A stretch of DNA of 64,000 nt from Podaxis mareebaensis (lineage: Eukaryota; Basidiomycota; Agaricomycetes; Agaricales; Agaricaceae): contig JAEUWP010000130.1 in assembly GCA_018524725.1 (NCBI GenBank), positions 62,001 through 126,000 on the forward strand, written 5' to 3'. This document shows, piece after piece, positions 35,602 to 46,002 of the stretch. Position 1 is the stretch's first letter. Each line of letters starts with the position of its first letter. The translations under genes were made by a program, and so were the position numbers. The notes under the pieces are model-generated. The model was not told the origin of the DNA and did no database searches. It was given only the letters and a program-made list of their open reading frames with translations.

Positions 35602-37002
35602 ATGCCCCGTCCAAAGCGTCGCCCCTACAACATTTTCACACCACCTTCGCTGTGTTCTTCTGAGCTCATTTGTACCACACTCGACCATGATTCAACAGAT
35701 ATGCTCATTGACAAATGGCTGGAACACCGCTCACCAGGCCATGATGCATACCACGACTGGTTCCGCGATCTACGCGAACGCAAGCACGCAGCACAGAATC
35801 CGAACAAAAAACAGATTATCGCTTGGAACAAGGGCGATTTCGTTCCTGAGAACGTGTTTTGCAGGACTGTTGACACGGGTCGGTTGATCCCCCTAGACAG
35901 GACATGGACTACACATGTTTACCACCATAAAACCATGTCTGAGCGCAAGCTGAGCATGATGCCGGTGGTGTTTACCATGGTGAGTCGTGTTTGTTGACTA
36001 TATGCGCTCCGCCTTGCCTTGTTGTGAGTGATAAGAGGGTTCTGACGGGAGTTTCTTGTTTTAGCTGCCGGAGCTGATGCTCCTGCGTGGAATGCATGAT
36101 GGCGGATGTGATGATATTTACATCATTGTCACGGATCTAAAGAGACAAGAGATGGATGATGTTACCGGGTATTTTGAGCTTGCGACCGAATATGCCATCA
36201 GTCGTACGCGGAGAAACAGCATTGAGCAGCAGATCCAATCCGAATGTGCGTCCTCCATCCCTACACCTATGTTCCTCCCTTTCATCACCGCGCTCGTATC
36301 CTCGTGCGAGTTAACTGACTCTGTGCGACAGATATGCGCCTGAAACATACCCTAGCCAAACAGCGTCGGCTTCCCTGCTTCCCCCAAATCGACCTCACCC
36401 TCCGCGCAATTCTCTACGAGAAGCGCCCTCGCTTTGTCGTGCTCTTCTCTCACCAAACCACATCTTACTCCCAAATTTTCTTCACCCACCGCGACTACGT
36501 ACCTGACCCCGAGATATTCTACGACTACCCCACTGGCTGCCCGAACCCCTGTTGCACAGAAGAGTGTGAGATGATCAGGTTCCCGAGGAGAGGCGTTGAT
36601 GGCGCTTCGATATTGCCACTCGTGAACAGCAAAGGGCGGAGGAGGAAATTCAGAAGGAAGGAGATGTGCAATTGGATTGACTGTGATGTATGTTTTGGGG
36701 AGTTGATTACAGAGGGTGAGGAAGAGGGCAGTGCTGGAAGCGTGGATGGGACGGAAGAGTCGGTTTCGGTTGAAGGAAGCGAGGGTAGCAGCAGTGGCAC
36801 CTCGGATTCGAAATCGGACAACCAGGATGGAAATGGTGAGAGTAAAGCAGGTGATGCGGCGGAGAGAGGCGTAACGAAAGTGTCGTATGGTCAAGTTTGT
36901 GGGAAATGTAGGCTGGTGAGATATTGTTCGCAGGAACACCAGTTTAATGATTGGCCGGAGCATAAGAGGGTATGTATGAAGGCGACTGCCACCTCAGGTT
37001 GA
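35602..37002 (+). CDS. MYND-type zinc finger protein
   Basis: Three exons (35602-35979, 36065-36245, 36332-37002) give 409 codons. The N-terminal 270 residues contain no domain I recognise, though DDIYIIVTDLKRQEMDDVTGYFELA and FVVLFSHQTTSYSQIFF look like an ordered alpha/beta fold. The C-terminus carries a MYND finger: CDVCFGE, then an insertion of about 60 acidic and Ser-rich residues, then CGKCRLVRYCSQEHQFNDWPEHKRVC. The usual third Cys of the second motif (YCSxxC) is His here (YCSQEH), which can still bind zinc. MYND fingers bind proline-rich peptides and often mediate transcriptional or signalling complexes. The gene converges with glyoxal oxidase 3. A decayed partial copy lies at 40860-41055. 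Confidence 0.85.
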
Positions 37003-37618
37003 GCCCCGGTCTGAGACGTGGCAGGGAAGAGATGTCGAGCGCTCTGTATCGTAGATTCTATGTAAGTTTTCACTATGCACCCTGTCTTGTTGCGCCATCT
37101 ATTCGATCATTATTGTTGTCATTCTCACATTTTTGAGCACAAGATGGAAGTCTTTGCTGAAACCAGACGCTCTATTGTTTGGTCAACAATCCCTCCAAGT
37201 ATTATTCCCCGACATCAACAGTACCTCTAACCCTAAACACTTTCTATATGTTTCAACGACCCGGGGTTTTGCAAACGCAGGAGACCAAGACTGAAACCAT
37301 GTCCAGGTGCATCCTACCTATGGACCTTAAAAGTGGCATGAACCTACACTACTGCGCAGATTAACCACTCAAGGCCCGTCATATCACCGCATGCTCGAGC
37401 TGACGTCGATGCTCACAGGCATACTGCTTGGATTGGGGTCCGGCACTCGTGCTACTACGCTCACAACGACGTGTTAGAAAGGTTTCAAGGAAACACAATT
37501 GGCAGAGTAACTGAGACCTTTGTTTGTTTACTTCACGCACAGGGCATCCAGACCTATCTAACACAAGATTGATGCCCGTACTTTCGGCGGTGATATCATT
37601 TGAGGATTTAGTACCGAA
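37003..37618. other. Convergent spacer
   Basis: 3' ends of the MYND gene and glyoxal oxidase 3 face each other here. No gene or repeat seen. Confidence 0.4.
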
Positions 37619-39754
37619 TCAAAGTCTAACTCCTTGGTCCGGAACAGGCGGCGGAGCGCCGTTGCCCATCATGACTTGCACTCCGGTGCTCGAGACATCG
37701 TCGATTGTCAAATAGATGAAGCCTAACGTGACAACCGCCCTTAGCCCGCCAACTAGTCGGTGGTTGTATATCACCACATACCTGGACCCGGAGGATAGAT
37801 ACGATTGTTCGGAGGACTCGTAATCGTCAACTTCTTGCCGTCCTTTGAAAGTTCGGCATCCATGAATACAAGAAGCGAGCTTTGATGGAAGGCGTGGGTT
37901 GAGAATCCGAGGTCGATCAATGCAACTGTTGGAGGCGAGTCAGCTTGAACGTTGGTGTGATGAAAGGGATGAAAGTACCTTTGATTTTTCCCTGCTTGAG
38001 GTTTGGGGGAATAGAAACGTCGACTTGGAATTTGGTGTTGTAGGCGATTTGTTTGGGAACGTTGAGGAGCTGAGGTCGGGCCACGGTCATATATGGAGGG
38101 TTGAGATATTCGATGCGGAGTTCACTGTGGTTTTTATTGGTGAGTTTTCAAGTTGAGTTACGATGCTCCTATGAAGGGTTGCTGACCTGGAGAATTTAGT
38201 GTTATTGACAATTGTCGGGTTGGGGTTGGAGCCACCGACAAGAATGTTTCTGGTGAAAGATTGGATTTTAGCTTCGCCGACGTTTTCTTTGTGAACGGGC
38301 GTGGGACATACCCTTTCGGCGTCAAAGTTGCAGTGGAGTGGTAGACACGAGCAATGTCGGTTGTTGGCATTTCCTTGTTACTGATGCGCTTCCCAAGAGG
38401 TGCATCGGGCGTGTAAAGGGAAGGGGTGAATCTAATAGCCTGGTTGAGAATCCCACTCGAAAACGATTGTGACGTTCAAACGGCCACTCACGCAGGATTT
38501 TCCGCATTCGAGGAGCCATTAGAATCGCTCACAGAGTCCATGGAGGCATATCCAGTTTGTGCACCGTTAATGATGACGATCTGCCCATTTGGCAAGTGGA
38601 CCATTTCAGGCATGACTCGAGGTTCCAACATCCTCTCAACCTCCCAACCACGCTGGATGCCCTCAGGTGTCAGAGTCATACGACTGCATTGATCAGAGGT
38701 GGTGTTATCAAACTTTGACAAATTCACTGATGGGATTTGGTCGCTCGCGGTCGAACCACCACAGATGAGAATCTCGGGAATGTATTTCGGTGGGTAAAGG
38801 GGGAGAAGAATTGCTGCGCCATCGAGGGGGTTGGTGACCCTAACGTTATTGGGGATGTCAGGTAGCCTAGTCTCGGTGTTCGTTTCGATATCATAGATGA
38901 TCGTCTGATTGCCGGCTGCCATGAATACCTTTCCATCTGGGAGGGCGATGGTCCTAGTTGGCCGAAGGGTGAGTTTGAGAACTGAGTGGAACGACATAGT
39001 CATAATACGTACCGAGGGAAGGTGTTCGCTGGTCCCCCGCGTGCGAGGACTTCTAATGGCCTCGGAACGCCGCCATCTTTCGACGGGAAGAACTCAAGGC
39101 TATTGACGGGATCGGTGTTGTAGAACGGAGTCTGGTCGTGCATACCTCCGACGATCATCTAAACACGATAATTAGCAAAGTTAATGATTCAAAAACAGAT
39201 TCATACCAAGGAACCATCGAAGATCCTTAGACTAGAGGGGTACCATCGGGTTGTGGCGAGGCGGAAAGTCTCGGGGTCGTCGAGCATTGTACAATTGACA
39301 CCAATTGGATCAAAGCAAGGCTCCATGACTCTGATAGCTTGGAGCCCGTTCTCTACTCCGGGGAACGTGGGTTTTATTCCACCAACATTAACCTGCAGGG
39401 AAGGCGTGAGTCTATGCTATGAAGGTTAAAATCTGAATGGATGCCCACTATCGTTCCATTGCTCAAGAAGCCTCCTGAAGCGCAGAGAGTGTCCGACACA
39501 AGGCGAAGCGGGGACGCTGTATTCGTCTCCAGGTTCCAGAATGCTCCCCAGGCACTGTGACCGTCGATCTGCAAAGGCGCATTCGTGCCTCGGTCAAAGA
39601 ACAAGGCTGTGGTCTCAGAGATGACCATGGTCTCCAGTGCGACGATACCAGATGTGCCGTTCTGCACGAAATGCCATCCGAGCCCAGCAGCGGCCACTGA
39701 GCGAGCGGCGAGAAGGAGAGCGAGTAACCTCGAGAAATGAGGGCGCTCGACCAT
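37619..39754 (-). CDS. Glyoxal oxidase-like copper radical oxidase, copy 3
   Basis: Third copy, with signal peptide [23 protein letters not shown] and mature start [10 protein letters not shown]. Cofactor Cys is in [12 protein letters not shown]. The radical Tyr lies in the segment [14 protein letters not shown]. Tyr-His occurs in [14 protein letters not shown], and the distal His in [12 protein letters not shown], where the usual Ser after His is Gln. The usual SNADHPA before the intron is SNAENPA. The C-terminal domain ends [30 protein letters not shown]. All copper ligands remain, so activity is expected; the changes near the last His may tune substrate access. Upstream sequence is shared with copies 2 and 4. 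The MYND gene converges on its 3' end. Confidence 0.92.
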
Positions 39755-39824
39755 AGCAAAGAACCAAAGTCGAACCAAAGTCTTAACCAGTTCTGGTTGA
39801 AGAAATCCTGTGAAGATGGTCCTC

Positions 39825-39832
39825 TTTTATAC
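39825..39832 (-). promoter_or_regulatory. TATA box of glyoxal oxidase copy 3
   Basis: Reads GTATAAAA on the minus strand within CAAAATTCGTATAAAAGAG, about 75 bp before the ATG, with flanks like those of copies 2 and 4. Confidence 0.75.
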
Positions 39833-40190
39833 GAATTTTGCGAGCTGGTGTATCTGTCATTCTTGTGACTGTCTGGTACTTGGTCTCCTGGAAGCACAGT
39901 CCATGAATCAGCAGAACGAAGCCAACATGGCCGACGACGGCACAGACGGACAAAAGAGGTATATTCCGGTCTTTGCGAATGTCCTATTCCCAGAAGTGAC
40001 GGTGTCTTTACGCCTTGCGAAAGGCTTGAAGGATGTTGCTGAGTCAGATCGTCTTGAAACGGCATTTAGTGAGATTTTTGCATATACTGAATGCATAGAG
40101 GCCCCTATTGCTCCACCCACTGGAAGCTCGCTAACCCCTGGTTGCAAATAGACTGTGATAACCGACAGCAAGCGGTGTCAGAAAGTGAGA
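39833..40190 (-). promoter_or_regulatory. Conserved upstream block of glyoxal oxidase copy 3
   Basis: Similar to the upstream regions of copies 2 and 4, including CGAATTTTGCGAGCTGGTG beside the TATA box (copy 4: CGAATCTTGTGAGTTGGTG) and AGCGGTGTCAGAAAGTGAGAG at the far end. Confidence 0.55.
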
Positions 40191-40859
40191 GGTGATGCTC
40201 ATACCAGTACTTCTTTATTCTATGTCTTCTATACCTTCCATCTTACTTCTATTTTTTATCTTTGATCTTCTCTACTGTAGAAAGATCTCACGGGGGATGG
40301 AGACACGCTCTGATTGGCTAATAGGTCGTGGGACTCAGGACTCAACAAGGAACTTCCCACGGCCCTCAGTCTCCGTTCCGCTCTCTCGGTCTCGTGTCCT
40401 GCGTTTTCACTGGGGGTACCTTTGTCTAACAGCTTATCGCCTTATGGTCATACACCTTATGACTCGCTTCCGGATGCCTTGATATTATCTAGGTCTGTAT
40501 CTCCCAGAGCCTCCACTCTTCCTTGTCTCCTGCGCGATTTCTTACGCCTGCATAATATTATTGTGATACCCATTCTTTGACCTCGCGCGCCGTGCCTGCG
40601 AGCTAACTCAGCATCCTGAGTTGCTCCATCCTGACCTTGGATCCATGTGTGAGATAAATCGTGGTTCCCCAAACTTTGTATCAAGAGAAGATCCTCGCTT
40701 CTGCCTCCATGCAACGTGATCATGAGCCGCAGTTCACTGAAGAACCAATACTTACGTTACTGTAACTCCACACGTATTTCTCAACGCTCCTAGTGACAAG
40801 GTACTTATATGCTTCGATAAACCGCGATATTGCCGCTTGTGAATTGTAGCTGAAGGAAT
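40191..40859. other. Spacer
   Basis: Pyrimidine-rich on the plus strand from about 40200 to 40280. Possibly holds further decayed parts of the MYND copy that follows, but I could not align them. Confidence 0.35.
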
Positions 40860-41055
40860 ACGTTTAAGGAGGACGAAGACGCGTATAATTGGATCGACGA
40901 TAAGGTCTTGAAGTTGAAGCGTGGGAAATTGAGCACAGAATAGCAGCCGGGAGATGGGCGGCGTGGGGAGTGTGGATGGAATGGGGAGTTAAAACGATAG
41001 AGGGAGGTATGAGCATCATATGGTCGGGTTTGTTGGAAATGCGGGCTGGTGGGGT
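40860..41055 (+). pseudogene. Decayed fragment of a MYND zinc finger gene
   Basis: Two segments match the 3' exon of the MYND gene at 35602-37002. Near 40868 the sequence preserves the AATTGGAT-TGAC codons of NWID, after an AAGGAGGA-type run. Near 41015, TATGGTCGGGTTTGTTGGAA and the following GGCTGGTGGGGTATTG match TATGGTCAAGTTTGTGGGAA and GGCTGGTGAGATATTG. The acidic insertion between them is mostly lost, and no open frame connects the pieces. The fragment sits upstream of glyoxal oxidase 3 and downstream of copy 4, the same relative place the intact MYND gene has to copy 3. Confidence 0.7.
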
Positions 41056-41720
41056 ATTGCTTAAGTTACATCATTTCGACAGCTGACCAAACTTCAAGGG
41101 GATGGCCGTGAAAGCAGCCCTGCCTGGAACCGGCACTGAACGTCGAGACGAGAAGGTGAAGGAACTCCCGGCAATGTACATCTGTGGATACTGACTGAAG
41201 CTCTTTTCCCTCTGCGTTCCATTTTGTAATTTTATGATCTTCTCACCGACGAGCATACGGAGAGAGCAGGTTGTCCGGCTATTGTTATGCAAGCCTTGAA
41301 CAATGTAATGCCCGAGGACAGCGGGTAACCGCTTTAGGCCCCGTTGAATCACTGATAATTCTTCTATTATCCCCCCTACTGCGTATGTCCGGTTACTAAT
41401 CCTTGTCGCATACCTATTCAACTAGAAGTGCCGACTGCCGTCTCCAATGACCCTTGCTTGGCAACAATTTGTCAAGTGCATGCATTAAATATTCAAGGCT
41501 GGCACATGGGCCACGAGGACTAGTAGATAAGATAAAGTTATTTGTACTCTTGGAGTCCTTGGTGTTGAAGAACAAGGCGTGTTTGGTCGCTGCCGATGAC
41601 CTTCACTCATAAACCTCGTGTAGGCCTCGAGGATATATGCTTTATCTGGGCCACACCTCCCTAGTATTGCGACTGGATTCCGACATTGATCCATTACCTT
41701 TCGCTGGATAAAAATGATTG
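41056..41720. other. Spacer
   Basis: No supported gene. Short antisense frames only. Confidence 0.4.
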
Positions 41721-42113
41721 ATGCAAACACCAATATCTTTGAGGCAGGTGGAGTCAAGGGTAATGTCGTGGAAGATGATAGCTAACGGGGTTGCACAGGA
41801 GTTCAAAAGGGATCTCTCGAAATATGAAGGCATACTTCAGAAGGAGAGGCAAGCGTTTAATGATCAGAGACAATCATTCTGCGAGGAAATGGAAAAGTCT
41901 CTTAAAGTGAGAGATGCATTTCATCAAGAGAGAGACACATTTCATCAAGAGAGAGACGCATTTTACCGAGAGAGGGAGGGATTTTACCGAGAGAGGGAGG
42001 GATTCTATCAAGAGAGAGAGGGATTCTATCAAGAGAGAGAGGGATTCTACCGAGAGCGAGAAGACTTCTATCGAGAAAGGAAAGGGTTCTACCAAGTAAG
42101 GTGGCCGTTTTAA
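41721..42113 (+). CDS. Hypothetical coiled-coil protein made of seven-residue repeats
   Basis: An open frame of about 130 codons, starting MQTPISLRQVESR, whose second half is about eleven copies of a heptad of the type F-Y-x-E-R-E-G/A. The heptads give an amphipathic, highly charged helix that should form a coiled coil. The repeat is visible in DNA as 21-bp units. The frame ends at TAA after QVRWPF. No family is recognised, and there is no evidence of transcription, so it may be a real short gene, an exon of a larger one, or an expanded satellite that stays open by chance. An ATG at 41714 in another frame opens only about 20 codons. Confidence 0.4.
   Translation: MQTPISLRQVESRVMSWKMIANGVAQEFKRDLSKYEGILQKERQAFNDQRQSFCEEMEKSLKVRDAFHQERDTFHQERDAFYREREGFYREREGFYQEREGFYQEREGFYREREDFYRERKGFYQVRWPF
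41916..42092. repeat. 21-bp tandem repeat array
   Basis: About eight degenerate 21-bp units of the form TTCTATCAAGAGAGAGAGGGA (first 20 bases conserved in the best copies). Neighbouring pairs are nearly identical, which suggests stepwise unit duplication. Confidence 0.85.
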
Positions 42114-43107
42114 GGGAGACATTTTACTGGGACTTAAAAAGTGTGGGTAAGGTTTCCGTATCACTGAGGCGAGTCGTAGGGAAGGAGAATGAAAGTATAA
42201 CAGCACTGCTCTCGTACTTGGACTGTATAAACGAATAGATAGTGATGCGGAACTCGTTATGGTGTAAGGTTCCACGGAGAATGCGTTGATGGACTGACTG
42301 TGCCTTCACCTATCTACATAGTGTTACCCGCTGCAATACCGTGCAGCAACTACATAGCGCTCATCTTTCAAGTTGTTTCCCATTTGCGTGAATAGTAAGA
42401 AACAGACCTGTCTCTCAAGGCGGGTCCTTAGACATTATCTCAAATAGGGCATCCAGCTCCGTACAAGTTGAATGGTACCCGCCAATAGTAAATGCGTTGC
42501 CATGTCTAGGCACATCTCCACCTATCATGGTGTGGAGAGTCGGACATGGACTGGTCGCGAAACAGCCACTCAGTGCCTCCCGCCGCGCAGCTCCACTGGC
42601 GACAGTATCACTTAACCCTTGCCCCTCACATGCCCGAGGTCCGACCTGTCAGTTGACTGGCCCGATGCAGTGTGTTTGCAATGTGCCCTTGCCTCTATCA
42701 TTTATATATCTTAACGCTCGAGTGTTCTGCTCTTTACTTTGCTTTTTACGTCGTTAACATTTTCATCGTTTCTTCCATCACTTTCGCACTTTCTATCATT
42801 TTGGGCGCGATTGACTTGTGTTCAAGGACTGTAAATCTCTTCTTTCTCTCGTAGATATAAAACAATTTTGCAACCACTAAAACCATTTCGATTACATTGC
42901 TCTTCCCCTTCCTCTCCCGCTCTGCGTAGCTCGAGAATGACGTAGATGGGTACTGACATTTCTCTTCTATCAAGAGCTCACTGCAGTGGGGGTGAAGAAT
43001 AACTGTACTCAACGCTGCTCGACATCCGCTGAGTTTCTTGGTTATTTTATACAGAATCGTTCAAGTTCTGGATGTATAGTAATACCATCGAGGAACTTAA
43101 GACGTAG
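42114..43107. other. Spacer with promoter-like sequence but no gene
   Basis: TTTATATAT near 42700 is followed by a long CT-rich tract (about 42710-42930) that looks like a fungal core promoter and leader on the plus strand. Only the 3' end of glyoxal oxidase 4, on the other strand, follows. Confidence 0.4.
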
Positions 43108-45215
43108 TTATAAGCTAACTCCCTGGTCTGGAACGGGCGGTGAAGCGCCGGTGCCCATCATAACCCGCGCTCCAATGCTTGTAACATCATCAACTGTCAA
43201 ATAGATATAAGCTACAGTAATAACCACATCAGTCCACTATTAAGTCGTTGAGCAGCATCACAGCGTACCGGGACCGGGAGGGTAAACACGATTATTTGGC
43301 GGACTTGTGATTGTCAACGTCTTACCGTCCTTTGAAAGCTGTGCGTCCATGAACACAAGAAGGGCACTCGAGTGGAAGGCGTGAGTAGAGAATCCGAGGT
43401 CCATGAGCGCGACTATTATTAGAGGTTTATGAGCCCAGGTACTTGTAAAGGAAAAACTGAAGCTTGGGCACCTTTAACGCTTCCCCGCTTGAGGTTCGGG
43501 GGGATAGAAACACTGGTTTGAAACTTGGTGTTGTAAGCAATCTGTTTGGGAACGTTGAGTAGTTGGGGCCGGGGAACAGTCATATATGGAGGGTTGAGAT
43601 ATTCAATACGGAGCTCGCTGTTGCTCGTGTGAGCTCAAATGTCATCGTTTCCGGAGATGCTTCGCTGACCTAGGGAACTCAGTTCCGTTAACGATCCTCA
43701 TGTTGGGATTGGAGCCACCGATGAGGAGGTTCCTAGCAAACAGTTAAGATAAATCTTTTCGAACTTGTCATATATAGACGTGTAACATACCCTTTAGGCG
43801 TCAAGGTTACAGTGGAATGATAGACACGGGCAATGTCTGTCGTTGGCATTTCTTTGTTACTAATACGGTGCCCAAGAGGGGCATTAGGCGTGTAGAGGGA
43901 AGGCGTAAATCTACGCACGAGGCTGAGCATCACGGTTTCGGAAAGTATTTTTACAATCTCACTCACGCAGGGTGGTCCGCATTCGATCCGCCGATTGGGT
44001 CTCCGACAGCAGAGATAGAAGCATACCCAGTCTGTGCGCCGTTGATAATTATGACTTGACCATTCGGCATCAAGACCATCTCCGGCATAATTCGGGGTTC
44101 TAGCATTCTCTCGACCTCCCATCCGCTCTGGATACCCTCGGGTGTCAGGGTCATACGGCTGCATTGGTCCGATGTGGGGTCCTGTGACGACAAATTTAAT
44201 GACGGAATCTGATCACTTGTGGTTGAACCACCACAGATGAGAATTTCAGGGGTGTAGTCAGGTGGGTGAAGGGGGAGGAGGATGGCTGCACCGTCGAATG
44301 GGTTCGTGATCCGGATGCCATTGGGTATATTAGGCAGCATAGTTTCGGTGTTTGTTTCGATGTCGTAGATGGTTGTTTGATTTCCAGCTGCTATAAAGAC
44401 CCTCCCATCTGGGAGGCCGATTGTTCTGATTGATCATGAGCAGTTGAATGCAACTACAGGCCGCGATACATACCGAGGGAATAAATTCACAGGACCAGCT
44501 CGCGTAAGGACGTCCAGTGGTCGTGGAGCACCGCCATCTTTGGACGGGAAGAACTCGATGCTGTTGACGGGATCTCCGTTGTAGAATGGCGTCTGTTCGA
44601 GCATGCCTCCGACGACCATCTAAACACGACAATTGGCAAAGGAGATAAGCACTCAGAAAGCAGACTTACCAAGGAACCATCGAAGATCCTGAGACTGGAA
44701 GGATAATACCTATTTGTGGAAAGGTGGAAAGTCTTGGGGTCGTCGAGTATTGTACAGTTGACGCCGTTCGGATCAAGGCAAGGCTCCATGACCCTTATAG
44801 CTTGAAGTCCGTCCTCAACCCCGGGAAACGAAGGCTCTAGTCCACCAACGCTAACCTGTCGAGTGATCTGACCTCACGGCATCATAAAAAAGCCTAAATG
44901 GACGCCCACCAGTGTTCCATTGCTCAAGAAACCCCCTGAAGCACAGAGGGTATCCGAGACAAGACGAAGTGGGGACGCAGTGTTTGTCTCCAAGTTCCAG
45001 AGCGCTCCCCAGGCACTGTGGCCATCGATTTGGAGCGGAGCGTCCGTACCCCTGTCGAAGAAGAGGGCCAAGGTGTCGGAGATGATTGTGCTTTCCAGCG
45101 CAATCACGCCAGATGTGCCGTTCTGCACAAAATGCCACCCTAGCCCGGCGGCTACAACTGAGCCAGTAGTAGACAGGAGTACAAGTAATCTTGAGAATTG
45201 GAAGTTCTCAATCAT
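43108..45215 (-). CDS. Glyoxal oxidase-like copper radical oxidase, copy 4
   Basis: Fourth copy, with signal peptide [23 protein letters not shown] and mature [10 protein letters not shown]. The cofactor Cys is in [12 protein letters not shown], Tyr-His in [14 protein letters not shown], and the last His in [12 protein letters not shown]. The radical Tyr segment reads [15 protein letters not shown]: the residue before the cross-linked Tyr is Tyr instead of the Trp in copies 1 to 3. The second half has [21 protein letters not shown] sequence and ends [30 protein letters not shown]. All direct copper ligands are present, and I see no frame break. Product and location should be as for the other copies, secreted and H2O2-forming. 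Closest to copy 3 by eye, with which it shares the upstream block. Confidence 0.92.
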
Positions 45216-45280
45216 ATCAAAGAGCCTGAGAGATCTCAACGAACTCTGATTGAGGTATACACCAACTCGAATGCAGTCTA

Positions 45281-45288
45281 TTTTATAC
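45281..45288 (-). promoter_or_regulatory. TATA box of glyoxal oxidase copy 4
   Basis: GTATAAAA on the minus strand in CAAGATTCGTATAAAATAG, about 70 bp before the ATG. Confidence 0.75.
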
Positions 45289-45530
45289 GAATCTTGTGAG
45301 TTGGTGCATCGCTTATTTTTGAGACCGCCCTCTCAGAAGCCCACCTCATTAATCATCAAAGTAAAGGCAATGTGGTCGACGACGTCATCCAGACAAAAGA
45401 AGTGAGCTCTCGCAACTTTCGAAGGTGCTGTTGCAGGAAGCGAGGGCTTTGAAGGCTTTCCCGCATCAGAAAGAGCACCAACGCCTGACCGTAGGTGGTG
45501 TCAAACAGTGAGAGCCTGATGCTGAAACGC
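45289..45530 (-). promoter_or_regulatory. Conserved upstream block of glyoxal oxidase copy 4
   Basis: Matches the corresponding regions of copies 2 and 3. Landmarks are CGAATCTTGTGAGTTGGTG next to the TATA box and GTGTCAAACAGTGAGAG near 45497. Confidence 0.55.
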
Positions 45531-46002
45531 TGCGTTATTGGCCTTCTGTTCATCTTCTGTACTTCTTTTATGTCTCTATACTGTAAACCAGGACGGGTCT
45601 CTCACCTAGGCGTGAAGGCGTCCTTCAATTGGCCGGCGGGGTCCAACTATCCCACCTTCTATTTTTCTGCTACGTATAGCCCAAGGGGATCCTTGTCTGA
45701 TATCAACGCCACCTGATGACTCAGACCTTACGAAATTGCCACCTGCCAATCTGCCGAAGGTGCGTCGATCTATGGTCTTCATTTCGTTGCTCTGCCGCTC
45801 CGGGGGTGCGACTGTCGGACTAACCTACTAGCGACACCGCACCGCTTTGGAATAACAAGGCTCGTGCACAAATCTCGACTCAAAGGCTCATGAGGGAGGG
45901 AGAAACCATTTGATACCGCCACTGCTCACAATGTCTTATAATATAAATCTCCAAATGTCCACATCAAGTATACAAGTTGTGTTTCCATCGAATGTTCTGA
46001 TA
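45531..46002. other. Spacer
   Basis: Region between the upstream block of glyoxal oxidase 4 and the 3' end of the F-box gene. No gene or repeat seen. Confidence 0.4.
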
